Shown here one piece after another: positions 41,819 to 50,860 of a stretch of DNA of 64,000 nucleotides; position 1 is the first letter of the stretch; each line of letters opens with the position of its first letter. Made by a program: the position numbers and the translations under genes. The notes beneath the pieces were generated by a model that saw nothing but the letters and a program-made list of their open reading frames with translations, was not told the origin of the DNA and did no database searches. Source of the DNA: Echinicola rosea. Its GTDB lineage: Bacteria > Bacteroidota > Bacteroidia > Cytophagales > Cyclobacteriaceae. Location: NCBI RefSeq assembly GCF_005281475.1, contig NZ_CP040106.1, forward strand, positions 1,369,501 to 1,433,500. The letters are read 5' to 3'.

Positions 41819-42865
41819 ATGAAACATCACACTTATCATCAAGTCATTGTATTGGCATTTTTAACGGTTCTTTTTTCATGCAATACTCCCCAGGCCACAG
41901 AAGGTGATGCGCCTTTGGGCTGGAATGAAGTCTCCACGCCCACAGAAGCTTCCTTAAGGGGGCTGTCGCCCCTGACGGCGGACATTGTCTGGGCGACGGG
42001 CAGTAATGGGCTCTGGATGCTTACCGTGGATGGCGGGGAGCATTGGGAAAAAGGGGTGATTGCTGGACTGGACACCGTAGATTTTAGGGATATTGAGGCC
42101 TTTGATGCTAAGACAGCGGTTGCGGTTTCTGCCGGACAGCCAGCGGTTATTTATAAGACCACTGATGGGGGCAAGTCTTGGGAGAAGAAATACCAAGGGC
42201 CCGAGGAAGCTTTTTTGGATGGATTGGCCTTTGTGGATGAAAAAAGAGGATACGCTTATGGAGACCCGGTGGATGGAAAATGGATGGTACTGCTCACCCT
42301 AAACGGCGGAGATTCGTGGGAGCCGCTTAGCCGAACTCCCAAAGTCCCTGAAGGAGAAGCCAGCTTTGCAGCCAGTGGATCGGGGATTTTGGCCAGAGGC
42401 CATGAAATATGGATTGCCAGTGGTGGTCTGAAAAGCAATATCTATTATTCGGAAAATGGCGGTGTCGATTGGGACACGGTCCCGGCACCCTTTATACAGG
42501 GAGAACCTTCCCAGGGCATTTTCTCTCTTACTTTTATGAACGATAGGCATATTGTGGCTGTCGGCGGGGATTACCTCGAGCCTGATCATACCTCCAATAT
42601 CAGCGCGTTTTCGCTTGATCACGGCAAGACTTGGCAGGGCCCTGAAGGTGCACAGCCCGCTGGCTATCGGTCAGGAGTGGCTTATTTCCCCAAAAAAAGT
42701 TGGCTGATAGCAGTGGGAACCAATGGTAGTGATTATTCCAGTGATGGAGGGAAAAATTGGGTGAAATTTACTGATTATGGCCTTCATGCCGTAAAATTAT
42801 CCAAAAATGGAGAGACCATTTGGGCATCTGGTGCTGATGGTAAAATTGCCAGGCTGGATTATTAG
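41819..42865 (+). CDS. YCF48/BNR-repeat beta-propeller lipoprotein
   Basis: The 348-residue protein has a lipoprotein signal (LAFLTVLFSCNTP). The mature part holds several Asp-box-like repeats: VDGGEHWEKG, TTDGGKSWEKK, LNGGDSWEP, ENGGVDWDT, DHGKTWQG and SDGGKNWVKF. These form a beta-propeller seen in sialidase-like and YCF48/photosystem II stability proteins. In Bacteroidota such lipoproteins are exported and often called oxidoreductases without proof. No catalytic residues for a glycosidase are evident, so a binding role is as likely. Confidence 0.85.
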   Translation: MKHHTYHQVIVLAFLTVLFSCNTPQATEGDAPLGWNEVSTPTEASLRGLSPLTADIVWATGSNGLWMLTVDGGEHWEKGVIAGLDTVDFRDIEAFDAKTAVAVSAGQPAVIYKTTDGGKSWEKKYQGPEEAFLDGLAFVDEKRGYAYGDPVDGKWMVLLTLNGGDSWEPLSRTPKVPEGEASFAASGSGILARGHEIWIASGGLKSNIYYSENGGVDWDTVPAPFIQGEPSQGIFSLTFMNDRHIVAVGGDYLEPDHTSNISAFSLDHGKTWQGPEGAQPAGYRSGVAYFPKKSWLIAVGTNGSDYSSDGGKNWVKFTDYGLHAVKLSKNGETIWASGADGKIARLDY

Positions 42866-43055
42866 AGGAGACCATTTGGCCGGTAAATTGCGAATCTTAC
42901 CAGAAGTAATCGATAAAAAATAATTGTAGGGATTAATTATTAAATCAGGTGGTTTAATATTATATTAGGAAAGGTTTGACCAGAAACAGTAGCGTTTCTT
43001 ACTTGGAGAAGAATGACGCTAGGACAGCCATTTAACCCTATAACCTTGACCCAAT

Positions 43056-43802
43056 ATGTTTGAAATTATTCCATCTATATGGATCATGAACGGAAAATGC
43101 GTCCGTCTCGAAAAAGGGGATTTTACCACTGAGCAGGTGATATCCGATAACCCCTTGGAAATTGCCCAAGAGTTTGAAAACTGCGGTATTGAGCGTATTC
43201 ATTTGGTAGATTTGGATGGGGCTAGAAGGGGAAGCCCAAAAAACTTTCATATTTTACATACCATTGCTGCTTACACTTCACTAAGCGTCGATTTTACCGG
43301 TGGAGTAGGGACTGACGGAGACCTCATCAAGGTCTTTGAACATGGTGCCAAGACCATTACTGCTGCTAGTGTGGCGGCCAATTCACCCGAAAAGTTTGCC
43401 CAGTGGTTGATTTCTTATGGAAGGGAGAAAATCAATATGGCGGCAGATACTGACCCTAAAGACCATCTGATTAAGATCAAAGGTTGGCAGAAAAATACCG
43501 ATATCCATCTTTTTGATCAGATTTCCTATTTTTACGACAGAGGATTGAAATACCTAAAGTGTTCCGACATCAGCAGGGAAGGCGTCATGGAAGGGCCAAA
43601 CTTTGAGCTGTATGGAGAAATTGTAGAGCGATTTCCAAATCTCCATGTCGTGGCCAGTGGCGGTGTGCGAAATGTAGGGGACTTCAAGCGGTTGAAGGAT
43701 TTGGGTATGAGAGGTGTGGTTTTTGGGAAGGCATATTATTCTGGGAAAATTACGGCAGAGGAACTGAAGACCTTTGTCGCAAGCTGCAAGGAGCCCATAT
43801 AA
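43056..43802 (+). CDS. Divergent HisA-like (beta/alpha)8 protein, stand-alone
   Basis: The 248-residue protein aligns along its whole length with HisA (ProFAR isomerase): NGKCVRLEKGDF, IHLVDLDGARRGSPKN, ASGGVRNVGDFKRL and VVFGKAYYSGKIT. Yet several active-site positions differ. The catalytic Asp in IPAxDL is Trp9 (IIPSIWIMNG). The phosphate loops GGG and GGS are TGG (81-83) and AAS (103-105). The second acid, Asp131, is kept. There are no other his genes beside it. It may have lost isomerase activity and taken a new role; that is an inference, and standard annotation would call it hisA. Confidence 0.8.
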   Translation: MFEIIPSIWIMNGKCVRLEKGDFTTEQVISDNPLEIAQEFENCGIERIHLVDLDGARRGSPKNFHILHTIAAYTSLSVDFTGGVGTDGDLIKVFEHGAKTITAASVAANSPEKFAQWLISYGREKINMAADTDPKDHLIKIKGWQKNTDIHLFDQISYFYDRGLKYLKCSDISREGVMEGPNFELYGEIVERFPNLHVVASGGVRNVGDFKRLKDLGMRGVVFGKAYYSGKITAEELKTFVASCKEPI

Positions 43803-43821
43803 AGAAAATAGGTTTTCATAT

Positions 43822-43853
43822 GGCTGTGGTGGTAATTTCTCCACAGGCCTTTT
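43822..43853 (+). terminator. Terminator after the HisA-like gene
   Basis: GGCTGTGG and CCACAGGCC form a stem with one bulge, followed by TTTTG. It lies 20 bp after the stop codon in the 79-bp space between two convergent genes. Confidence 0.55.
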
Positions 43854-43881
43854 GCATTTGATCCACTATTCCGTATTGATG

Positions 43882-44937
43882 TTAGCCTGAAACAATGGCG
43901 CTAGCCAAGTGTGCGAGATCCTCTTTAGTGTGGTAGGCAGATAAAATAATTCTGTCCACAGGTGCATCTTCGGGTCTTGGATAGGAGAAAGAAGAAATCA
44001 TCATTCCTGCTTCCAGCAATTTTGGAGCCCAACCGCTATTTTTGAAGGTTACGACCGGGAAACGAGGGTCATATCTTAGTTGGTCCGAGGTATTGTCGAT
44101 TCGTTTAAAAAAATACTCCATGTTTTCTTGAAGTAGCGTTTGCTGTTGTTCATAGAGCTTCTCGGCCTGCAAGAATGCTTGACAGTAACCAGGCGCAGGA
44201 GGAGAGGCACCTCTGAAGGTTGCACTGCTTTTTACTTTTTCAATAAAATACGCATCCCCCAAGATTATTCCCGCAGGAATGGCCAAAGCTTTGCCGAGTG
44301 AGCCCGCCACGATCAAATGGGCAGGAAGATTTTTCCACTGATGATAAGTGCCGTATATGCCTTTTCCAAGCAGTCCAAAGGCATGGCTGTCATCCACCAG
44401 CAAATAATAGGTGTTTGCTGGTGACAGGTCCTTTACCCAGTTAAAATCATGAATGGCCGGCAGGATGGTATCCACCGCATTGGAGAGAATGGCGATGGTC
44501 TGGCCTTTTACCTGATGGCTCTTCTGGATGCACTCGTTAGCAAATTCGTGAAAGGATTGGTCTGGATCTGGCTGATAGTTGGCAGGAAGGATAGCCGGAT
44601 GGGCATCAGGGGCAGCCCATACCGTGTGGGCCATTTCGCAGAGCAAGGTCTGCGTAAGGTAGCCAGCCATAAAACCACTACTGAGCAAAGCAGCATATGG
44701 AGCTCTAGCTCCAGAAGCAAACTGCTGCTCCAAATCCTCGTACACTTCCAGTTGGACATTGCTAAACCTGCTGGCTCCGTGATTGGGACCGTATTGTTGG
44801 ATGCCTTGTAGGATTTCCTGTTCGAATGGCGGCACACTGCCCATCCCCAAATAGGCAGTGCCGCTGAAATAACGGTAGTCCTTTCCCTGCCAAGGAATAA
44901 GTCGGCCGATTTTATGATCTGTAGGGTGGTGCTGCAT
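43882..44937 (-). CDS. PLP-dependent alpha-oxoamine synthase-like aminotransferase (class I/II)
   Basis: The chosen start is MQHHPTDHKIGR (351 residues); an ATG 19 codons earlier is possible. The protein has the fold type I signature LLVDDSHAFGLLGKG with Asp and His of the cofactor site, and GSLGKALAIPAG with the Schiff-base Lys. GPNHGASRFSNVQLEVYEDLE resembles the substrate end of 8-amino-7-oxononanoate synthase and serine palmitoyltransferase. No bio genes are nearby. It follows the dipeptide epimerase gene by 81 bp on the same strand, so both may act on amino acids or peptidoglycan-derived compounds, but this is a guess. Confidence 0.8.
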   Translation of the reverse strand: MQHHPTDHKIGRLIPWQGKDYRYFSGTAYLGMGSVPPFEQEILQGIQQYGPNHGASRFSNVQLEVYEDLEQQFASGARAPYAALLSSGFMAGYLTQTLLCEMAHTVWAAPDAHPAILPANYQPDPDQSFHEFANECIQKSHQVKGQTIAILSNAVDTILPAIHDFNWVKDLSPANTYYLLVDDSHAFGLLGKGIYGTYHQWKNLPAHLIVAGSLGKALAIPAGIILGDAYFIEKVKSSATFRGASPPAPGYCQAFLQAEKLYEQQQTLLQENMEYFFKRIDNTSDQLRYDPRFPVVTFKNSGWAPKLLEAGMMISSFSYPRPEDAPVDRIILSAYHTKEDLAHLASAIVSG

Positions 44938-45018
44938 GTGGTTTGGGGAGGAGATTTTATGGTTATGGTAGAGCGTCATGCCGCTATAATGCATATTCCG
45001 GGTTTTAGGCTGGTAAAA

Positions 45019-46029
45019 TCAGATCAGTTCAGCACCAATGCCTGGTCCTTCTGGGAAAGTGACTTTTCCGGGCTCGATATGGACGCCCGTGGCAATGTCC
45101 TTGGCAAGCAGCATGGCCCCGTCCATATCTACATAATCCAGTAGTGGTGCGATATGGGCAATGGCCGTGACGCCCACAGAAGATTCCGTCATACAACCTA
45201 CCATGGTCTGCATGCCCAGCTCCTTGGCCTGATAGAGCATCCTCAATCCCGGTGTGATGCCTCCTGCCTTGACCAGCTTGACATTGATGCCGTGGAAGAG
45301 GCCGTGGCATTTTTTGACATCAGATTCCACAATGCAGCTTTCATCTGCGATGACAGGCAACTTGCTGTGCTCATATACTTTCTTCATGCCCTCCAGGTCG
45401 TCTTTGGCCAGTGGCTGCTCCATAAATTCCACTTGGAGTTTTTTCAGTTCCTGGGAGTATTCGATGGCCTGTTCTGCCGTCCAAGCACAATTCGCATCGA
45501 TGCGAAAAATAGCTTTGGTGTGTTTGCGGAGCTCACGTACGATTTCCAAGTCATGATCCGTTCCCAGCTTGATTTTATACAGTGGCCAGTCCAGTTCCTT
45601 CATTTTTTCCACCATTTTGTCGGTTTCGGCGATACCAATGGTGAAGTTGGTCGTTGGGATGTCCAAAGGATCCAGCTTAAGGTATTCATAGAGCTTTACG
45701 TCCAGTTTTTTGGTAAATAAATCCCAAGCAGCCAAGTCCAGCGCGCATTGGGCAAATGGATTCTGGGCAAAGATTTCCTTGCATTGTTCCCAAAGCTTCT
45801 CCGGTGTTTCCCAGTTGCCCGCTTCCACGATCGGCCGGGCTTTTTCGAGGGCGGCAGTCATATTTTCGACCGTCATCCCATAAAAGGGATTGGTGGTGGA
45901 TTCACCAAGACCATAATGCTCCCCGTCCGTAAGACGCACTATTAGCGTTTCCTGCACATCACGACTTTGATGGGCGATGGTAAAGGTATGTTTCAGTGGC
46001 AACTGCTTGATCAATATCTCTAATTTCAT
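45019..46029 (-). CDS. Dipeptide epimerase (L-Ala-D/L-Glu epimerase type, enolase superfamily)
   Basis: The 336-residue enzyme shows the muconate-lactonising subgroup layout: an N-terminal capping domain, then a barrel with the acid-base YKIKLG (Lys152 and Lys154), metal ligands Asp178 (RIDANCAW), Glu204 (MEQPL) and Asp229 (ADES), and the opposite base Lys254 in KLVKAGG. This KxK/K pair is the mark of dipeptide epimerases, which recycle L-Ala-D-Glu from peptidoglycan. The Bacteroidota relatives include enzymes with other dipeptide preferences, so the exact substrate is open. It is the first gene of a two-gene unit. Confidence 0.9.
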   Translation of the reverse strand: MKLEILIKQLPLKHTFTIAHQSRDVQETLIVRLTDGEHYGLGESTTNPFYGMTVENMTAALEKARPIVEAGNWETPEKLWEQCKEIFAQNPFAQCALDLAAWDLFTKKLDVKLYEYLKLDPLDIPTTNFTIGIAETDKMVEKMKELDWPLYKIKLGTDHDLEIVRELRKHTKAIFRIDANCAWTAEQAIEYSQELKKLQVEFMEQPLAKDDLEGMKKVYEHSKLPVIADESCIVESDVKKCHGLFHGINVKLVKAGGITPGLRMLYQAKELGMQTMVGCMTESSVGVTAIAHIAPLLDYVDMDGAMLLAKDIATGVHIEPGKVTFPEGPGIGAELI

Positions 46030-46364
46030 TGGGCTATGGGTTTTTTACCTGCTTCCATTAACGTGATTTACGTGTGTTCTGTTGACGATAGTGTCTGTCT
46101 ATAATGCCGTCAGAAAATCACCGCTTTCAAAAGATTTAGTGGCGGTTACTTCCACACAGGAGCACAATGCACGTGGTGACCATGGTAGTTATCTTTGTAT
46201 TTAAATCAAAATATGCTTGAAGTTTATTATTTTGATTGACATTAAAAAGTGAATAATGATTTCTACGCAATGTTTTGGGGGGATAGAAAGAAAAAATCCC
46301 TGAAATCAGTGAGCCAGGGTGAGAATTGAAGGGCAATTTTGGAAAAGGATAATAATCGGAAGAT
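46030..46364. other. Divergent intergenic region, epimerase and M14 peptidase
   Basis: A 335-bp gap between divergent genes. It contains short palindromic words (for example around 46135-46190) but no clear promoter box, repeat shared with other parts of the window, or coding sequence. Confidence 0.5.
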
Positions 46365-47858
46365 ATGAAGCAAATTTATAAGAACCATTTCGGCATTCTG
46401 GCATTGGCTAGTATAGGCTTGTCCATGTGCTTGTTTTCATGCGAATCGTCCCAAGAGCGCAAAAAAAGTCTCCAGCCCGAAGTATTGGAAAAGGCATTTG
46501 AGCATTACAAAGAGGCTGCGATCACCCATAGGAGGTTTAAGCATGTGGACTTGCAGCCGCTGATCGAGAAGCATGCCGGGACGTTTGACGTGACAGATCT
46601 GGGCCAGTCCGTGGAGGGGCGGGCTATCAGACAGCTCGCTTATGGAAGCGGAGAGACCAAGGTGCTGCTGTGGTCTCAGATGCACGGGGATGAAAGTACG
46701 GCCACCATGGCGCTTTTTGACTTGTTTAACTTCCTGGAAGGCAGTGGTGATGATTTTGACCAAATACGAAATGCCATTCGTGATCAATTGACGTTACATT
46801 TTATCCCGATGGTAAATCCTGATGGTGCGGAGCGGTTTACCCGCCGCAATGCTTATGGTATCGACCTGAACCGGGATGCCATCAAGGAAGTCTCTCCAGA
46901 GGCCAAAATCTTAAAGGCAGCGCGGGCGGACTTTGGAGCGGACTTTGGCTTTAACCTGCATGACCAGCAGATTTATTATAATGTGGAACAAACTCCAAAG
47001 CCCGCAACGATTTCGGTATTGGCACCTGCCTATAATTACAAAACGGAAGTGAATGACGTCCGTGCCAAGGCCATGCAGGTGATCGTGGGCATGAACAGGA
47101 TCCTCCAAAAAGTAACTCCCGGCCAGGTAGGCAAGTACAACGATGCCTTTGAGCCCAGGGCCTTTGGTGATAATTTCCAGAAGTGGGGCACGAGCACCAT
47201 CCTGATCGAGTCTGGGGGCTATCCCGACGACCTTGATAAGCAATACATTCGCCAGCTGAATTTTATGATTATCCTAAATGCCCTCTACGAAATTGCCCAA
47301 GGTGATTATAACCGCTATGCAGTGGAGGACTATTTCCGCATTCCGGATAATGACAACAAGCTGATGGACCTGCTCCTGAAAAATGTAACGATCGCTGATG
47401 CCAAGGGCCAATATCAGCTGGATTTAGGAATCAAACGGCGCAACGTGGAGACGGGCAAGGGAGATTATCATGTGCGGGGCAGCTTGGATGATGTGGGCGA
47501 CCTGTCTGTGTACTACGGATATAAGGAATTTGATGCCAGTGGAATGGTGCTGAAAGAAGGCAAAGTGGCCGAGGAGACCTTGGATTCACTTAGCAGTATT
47601 ACTCCTGAAAAGGCCCTTGAGCTGCTGAGTGCCGGAAACTTGGCGGTTAGGGTAAAGTATGCACCTGAAGAGGCACTGCATGAGTTGCCCATCCTGGTTT
47701 TTGCGGGGCAGGACAGCATTCCCAGCGGTACCACGACAGGTAGCGCTGCCAATTTTTTCCTAGAAAGCAACGGCCAACGGACCCATGCCATAGTCAACGG
47801 CTACCTGATCAATTTACAAAAGCCAATGGTGAAGGGACTGAAGCAGCGGGTGTGGTAG
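46365..47858 (+). CDS. M14 family zinc carboxypeptidase, lipoprotein
   Basis: The 497-residue protein has a lipobox (SMCLFSC, Cys26). The M14 zinc site is His107 and Glu110 in QMHGDEST and His199 in FNLHDQQ; NPDGAERFTRRNAYGIDLNRD supplies the substrate Arg and Asn motifs, and IESGG the catalytic Glu. A C-terminal beta part of about 180 residues follows. It would trim C-terminal residues from peptides outside the cytoplasm. The neighbour is a divergent dipeptide epimerase, which fits peptide or peptidoglycan recycling. Confidence 0.92.
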   Translation: MKQIYKNHFGILALASIGLSMCLFSCESSQERKKSLQPEVLEKAFEHYKEAAITHRRFKHVDLQPLIEKHAGTFDVTDLGQSVEGRAIRQLAYGSGETKVLLWSQMHGDESTATMALFDLFNFLEGSGDDFDQIRNAIRDQLTLHFIPMVNPDGAERFTRRNAYGIDLNRDAIKEVSPEAKILKAARADFGADFGFNLHDQQIYYNVEQTPKPATISVLAPAYNYKTEVNDVRAKAMQVIVGMNRILQKVTPGQVGKYNDAFEPRAFGDNFQKWGTSTILIESGGYPDDLDKQYIRQLNFMIILNALYEIAQGDYNRYAVEDYFRIPDNDNKLMDLLLKNVTIADAKGQYQLDLGIKRRNVETGKGDYHVRGSLDDVGDLSVYYGYKEFDASGMVLKEGKVAEETLDSLSSITPEKALELLSAGNLAVRVKYAPEEALHELPILVFAGQDSIPSGTTTGSAANFFLESNGQRTHAIVNGYLINLQKPMVKGLKQRVW

Positions 47859-47898
47859 TGCAGTCCACATATTTAGCTCTTCTACATATTTGCCAGGA

Positions 47899-48089
47899 TA
47901 GGCTACTTCGATTCCTAATGTACCAACTGGGGTATAGTGCCAGCGGCACGGATGAATTTTGTAACCTGCGGATTCATCCGCAGGAGGCTAAGGTTTCCTC
48001 AGCCTCCAGAAGGAGTGCCAGCGGCACGGATGATACCTAGCCTGTACAAAAAATGATTCCTTTCAAAACACTAAAGGCGATTGCCTTGG
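47899..48089 (+). repeat. Dispersed repeat R2, copy 2
   Basis: Same family and orientation as 4767-4957: two AGTGCCAGCGGCA words, a perfect hairpin CCTGCGGAT / ATCCGCAGG, a near-perfect hairpin AGGCTAAGG / CCTCAGCCT, and the end TTCCTTTCAAAACACTAAAGGC. It lies in the 537-bp gap 47859-48395, together with element copy D. Confidence 0.75.
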
Positions 48090-48138
48090 CCGCTAGGTAA
48101 ATCGAACTAGTTCGTCCACATACCCTAACTTCTTAATA

Positions 48139-48299
48139 ACCTGAGCTCGACTTAATTTTAGTATAAAAAGCGAACCCTTTTCAGGAGGATGTGGGTTGGA
48201 AAAGGGTGTGGCAACTCGCCGCGGCGAGCTGCCACAGCTTCCACCCGCTCAGGCCTACCTCTAAGCCTCGCAGTGACGGTTTTATAATCGAACTAAGGT
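48139..48299 (+). mobile_element. 155-bp inverted-repeat element, copy D
   Basis: A 161-bp copy bounded by ACCTGAGCTCGACT and CGAACTAAGGT with a perfect 5-bp duplication TAATA on both sides (48134-48138 and 48300-48304). It carries the same long GC-rich hairpin as copy C. The target differs from that of copy C (TTCTA), though both are AT-rich. No reading frame inside. Confidence 0.85.
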
Positions 48300-48395
48300 T
48301 AATACCTAAATGCTTCAAGCCGAAACTATTAATTGATATAAAAATTTGCGCAGTTAAGTGATTGCGTTTATATTAGCAGTCAAATAGCTGCGTTT

Positions 48396-48728
48396 ATGGA
48401 ACTACGAAGAGATGTATTTCAGGCCATTGCCGATCCCACGCGGAGGGCAATCATTATGTTGGTGGCGATTCAGGCCATGACGCCTAGTGCCATCGCGGGA
48501 AACTTTGACTCCTCCAGACAGACCATTTCCAAGCATATCCAGATCCTTACCGAGTGTGAATTGCTGGAGCAGGAACAGTCCGGTAGGGAAATCTACTACC
48601 AGCTGAATCCAGAAAAGTTAAAGTCTATTGCGGATTTTATCGAACCTTTCAGGCAGTTTTGGGATGAGCGGTTTAATAAACTGGAGGCAGTGATGAAAAA
48701 CTATCAACCTAAAAAAGAAGGTGATTGA
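48396..48728 (+). CDS. ArsR-type winged-helix repressor
   Basis: The 110-residue protein has the ArsR fold: [70 protein letters not shown]. No cysteine metal motif (ELCVCDL) is present. This subgroup is usually encoded before an AHSA1/SRPBCC gene, as here, and represses its own operon. It begins a five-gene plus-strand cluster. Confidence 0.92.
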   Translation: MELRRDVFQAIADPTRRAIIMLVAIQAMTPSAIAGNFDSSRQTISKHIQILTECELLEQEQSGREIYYQLNPEKLKSIADFIEPFRQFWDERFNKLEAVMKNYQPKKEGD

Positions 48729-48782
48729 TATTCTCTGTTGGACGATAAAAACTAACCATCAAACTTAACCACTAAACTTACC

Positions 48783-49244
48783 ATGGCACTCAAGACAAAC
48801 GTTCATGCAGAAGATGGCAAGCAGGAAATTCTTATTACGCGGGAATTTGACCTTCCGTTGGACTTGCTTTTCAAGGCATATATGGAACCCGAAATCGTGG
48901 AGCAATGGATGAGTACCAAAGTGCTAAAGCTCGAAAATCGACAACACGGAAGTTATCGGTTTGAGACCACAGATCCAATGGGTAATAAGCACGGCTTTCA
49001 TGGAACGATCCATGATTTTGTCCTCAATGAGAAGATCACGCGAACCTTCGAAATGGAGAATGCAGATTTTGGCGCCCAGTTGGAGTTTTTGGAGTTTGAG
49101 TCACTCCATGAGGGCACCAGCAAACTCAGCATGCATGTCATCTACCGCTCGGTAGCCATCAGGGATAAAATCCTCCAGCTCCCCTTCGTCCAAGGCATCA
49201 ATCTGGCACACGACCGATTGGAGGAAGTTCAGAAGAGTAGTTAA
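48783..49244 (+). CDS. SRPBCC/AHSA1 family protein
   Basis: The 153-residue protein has the AHSA1 pattern: ITREFDLPLDLLFKAYMEPEIVEQWMSTKVLKLENRQHGSYRFETTDPMGNKHGFHGTIHDFVLNEKITRTFEME. It forms a helix-grip fold with a hydrophobic cavity for small ligands; the ligand is unknown. The gene lies 54 bp after the ArsR gene, the usual pair. Confidence 0.9.
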   Translation: MALKTNVHAEDGKQEILITREFDLPLDLLFKAYMEPEIVEQWMSTKVLKLENRQHGSYRFETTDPMGNKHGFHGTIHDFVLNEKITRTFEMENADFGAQLEFLEFESLHEGTSKLSMHVIYRSVAIRDKILQLPFVQGINLAHDRLEEVQKSS

Positions 49245-49442
49245 TGACTGGTAGTGAGATGTGAGTCTTGAGATAAAATTGGGAGGTTAGGTGGGGGTAT
49301 GTTGGCACACAGATAAAACCGGTTATTAACTGAAAAAAATACCAAACCATTTTCCTTTCCTCCCACGCTGTTTAGATAGGTCTATCAGGATACGTGGAGA
49401 AAATGGGTGAACTTAGAGAACGTACTGATTAAACTAAAAATC

Positions 49443-49841
49443 ATGAAGAAACGGAACAGGATTATCTATTGGATTGCCACCGTTTGGCTGGCATTGGGGA
49501 TGGTGTCCACGGGCATTGTCCAGTTGATACAGATGGAGGAGGAAGTGCAGATGATGGAACACTTGGGCTATCCTGTGTACTTACTTACGATATTGGGAGT
49601 GTGGAAAGTGTTGGGTACGGTGGCCATTTTGATCCCTAAATTTCCATTGGTGAAAGAATGGGCATATGCAGGTTTTTTCTTTGCGATGTCAGGAGCGGTG
49701 TGTTCGCACCTGGCCGTTGGTGATGAACCAATTACACTTTTTGGCCCCCTGCTCTTGGTAGTATTAACCCTTATTTCTTGGTATTTTAGACCTGAAGAGA
49801 GAAAAACTATTGCTGTAGCTCGCAAAGCAACGAACAAATAA
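49443..49841 (+). CDS. DoxX-like four-helix membrane protein
   Basis: Start MKKRNRIIYWIATVWLALGMVSTG is preferred over a frame start 12 codons earlier because the membrane helix follows at once. Four hydrophobic segments and VSTGIVQLIQ...GYPVYLLTILGVWKVLGTVAILIP match DoxX family proteins. Length 132 residues. DoxX proteins are linked to redox or thiol stress in some bacteria; the role here is unknown. It belongs to the ArsR-AHSA1 cluster. Confidence 0.88.
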   Translation: MKKRNRIIYWIATVWLALGMVSTGIVQLIQMEEEVQMMEHLGYPVYLLTILGVWKVLGTVAILIPKFPLVKEWAYAGFFFAMSGAVCSHLAVGDEPITLFGPLLLVVLTLISWYFRPEERKTIAVARKATNK

Positions 49842-49846
49842 ACAAG

Positions 49847-50218
49847 ATGCATATGGACAAGCCCAAAGATGTAGATTCATATATAGCCAACGCCACCGAG
49901 GAGGCTCGATCGGTCATGGATGAGCTGAGAAGCATCATTAAATCTGCCATGCCCGAAGCAGAAGAAGGTATCAGTTGGAATGTGCCCATATACAAATACC
50001 ATGGGATATTGGTCGGGTTTTCTGTAGCCAAGCACCATGTAAGCTTCGGGGTGGATTCGCTACAGGAAGAGGATCGAAAGATTCTTAAAGAATTAGGTTA
50101 TAAAACCGGTAAAAAAACGATACAGATTAAGTTTGACCAAGAGGTGCCTGCAGTAATAATAAAACGCCTAGTACTTGCTCAAGCTGAAGTTAATGAACTA
50201 AATATCAAGAACCGATGA
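49847..50218 (+). CDS. DUF1801 (YdhG-like) protein
   Basis: The 123-residue protein matches DUF1801: DVDSYIANATEEARSVMDELRSIIKSAMPEAEEGISWNVPIYKYHGILVGFSVAKHHVSF. The fold is small and alpha/beta; no biochemical role is established. The start MDKPKDV two codons later is equally possible. It starts 5 bp after the DoxX stop, and the next gene overlaps its stop by 4 bp. Confidence 0.9.
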   Translation: MHMDKPKDVDSYIANATEEARSVMDELRSIIKSAMPEAEEGISWNVPIYKYHGILVGFSVAKHHVSFGVDSLQEEDRKILKELGYKTGKKTIQIKFDQEVPAVIIKRLVLAQAEVNELNIKNR

Positions 50219-50811
50219 ACCCAAAAGTTGATTTTTTCTTTGATAAAGACACCCAATGGAAGGAAGCGTACGGCCAATTGAGGAAGATAGCGCTTGAATG
50301 TGGACTTACGGAAGAGCTGAAGTGGGGTGTGCCATGCTACACTAGTCCATCCGGCAAGACAGGAAAGCAAGCCAACGTGGTATTGATCCATGGATTTAAG
50401 GAGTACTGTGCGCTGCTGTTTCATAAGGGCGCTTTGCTTAAGGATACGGAAGGCCTGCTGATCCAACAAACGGAGAATGTACAGGCTGCCAGACAGATTC
50501 GGTTTACTGATGTTCAGGAAATTTTGAGCCATCGTTCGGCACTGAAAACCTATATTTTCGAGGCCATTGAGGTGGAGAAGGCTGGCTTGGAAGTGAAGCT
50601 CAAGAAGACAAAAGAGTTTAGTATGCCTGATGAATTTAAGGAATATTTGGAAGACCGCCCTGAGCTGAAAGCGGCTTTTGAAAAGCTGACCCCGGGGAGG
50701 CAGCGGGGGTATTTGCTCCATTTTTCCCAACCCAAACAGTCCAAGACCAAAGTGTCCCGGATTGAGAAAGCCATTCCGAGGATCTTTGATGGTCTAGGCT
50801 TGAATGATTAG
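50215..50811 (+). CDS. YdeI/OmpD-associated family protein with DUF1801-like N-terminus
   Basis: The 198-residue protein starts with a DUF1801-like part (KEAYGQLRKIALECGLTEELKWGVPCYTS) and ends with the YdeI tail: EFSMPDEFKEYLEDRPELKAAFEKLTPGRQRGYLLHFSQPKQSKTKVSRIEKAIPRIFDG. YdeI proteins are linked to envelope stress or antimicrobial peptide resistance in other bacteria; the mechanism is unclear. A 4-bp ATGA overlap couples it to the DUF1801 gene. Confidence 0.9.
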   Translation: MNPKVDFFFDKDTQWKEAYGQLRKIALECGLTEELKWGVPCYTSPSGKTGKQANVVLIHGFKEYCALLFHKGALLKDTEGLLIQQTENVQAARQIRFTDVQEILSHRSALKTYIFEAIEVEKAGLEVKLKKTKEFSMPDEFKEYLEDRPELKAAFEKLTPGRQRGYLLHFSQPKQSKTKVSRIEKAIPRIFDGLGLND

Positions 50812-50860
50812 AGAAAAAGTTAATTTCAAAACAGTTCGAGGATAACGAATAGGTTTTCAT

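Noticed and set aside
41819..42865. Sialidase based on Asp-box repeats
   Set aside because: The catalytic Arg triad and Glu/Tyr pair of sialidases were not found; only the propeller repeats are evident.
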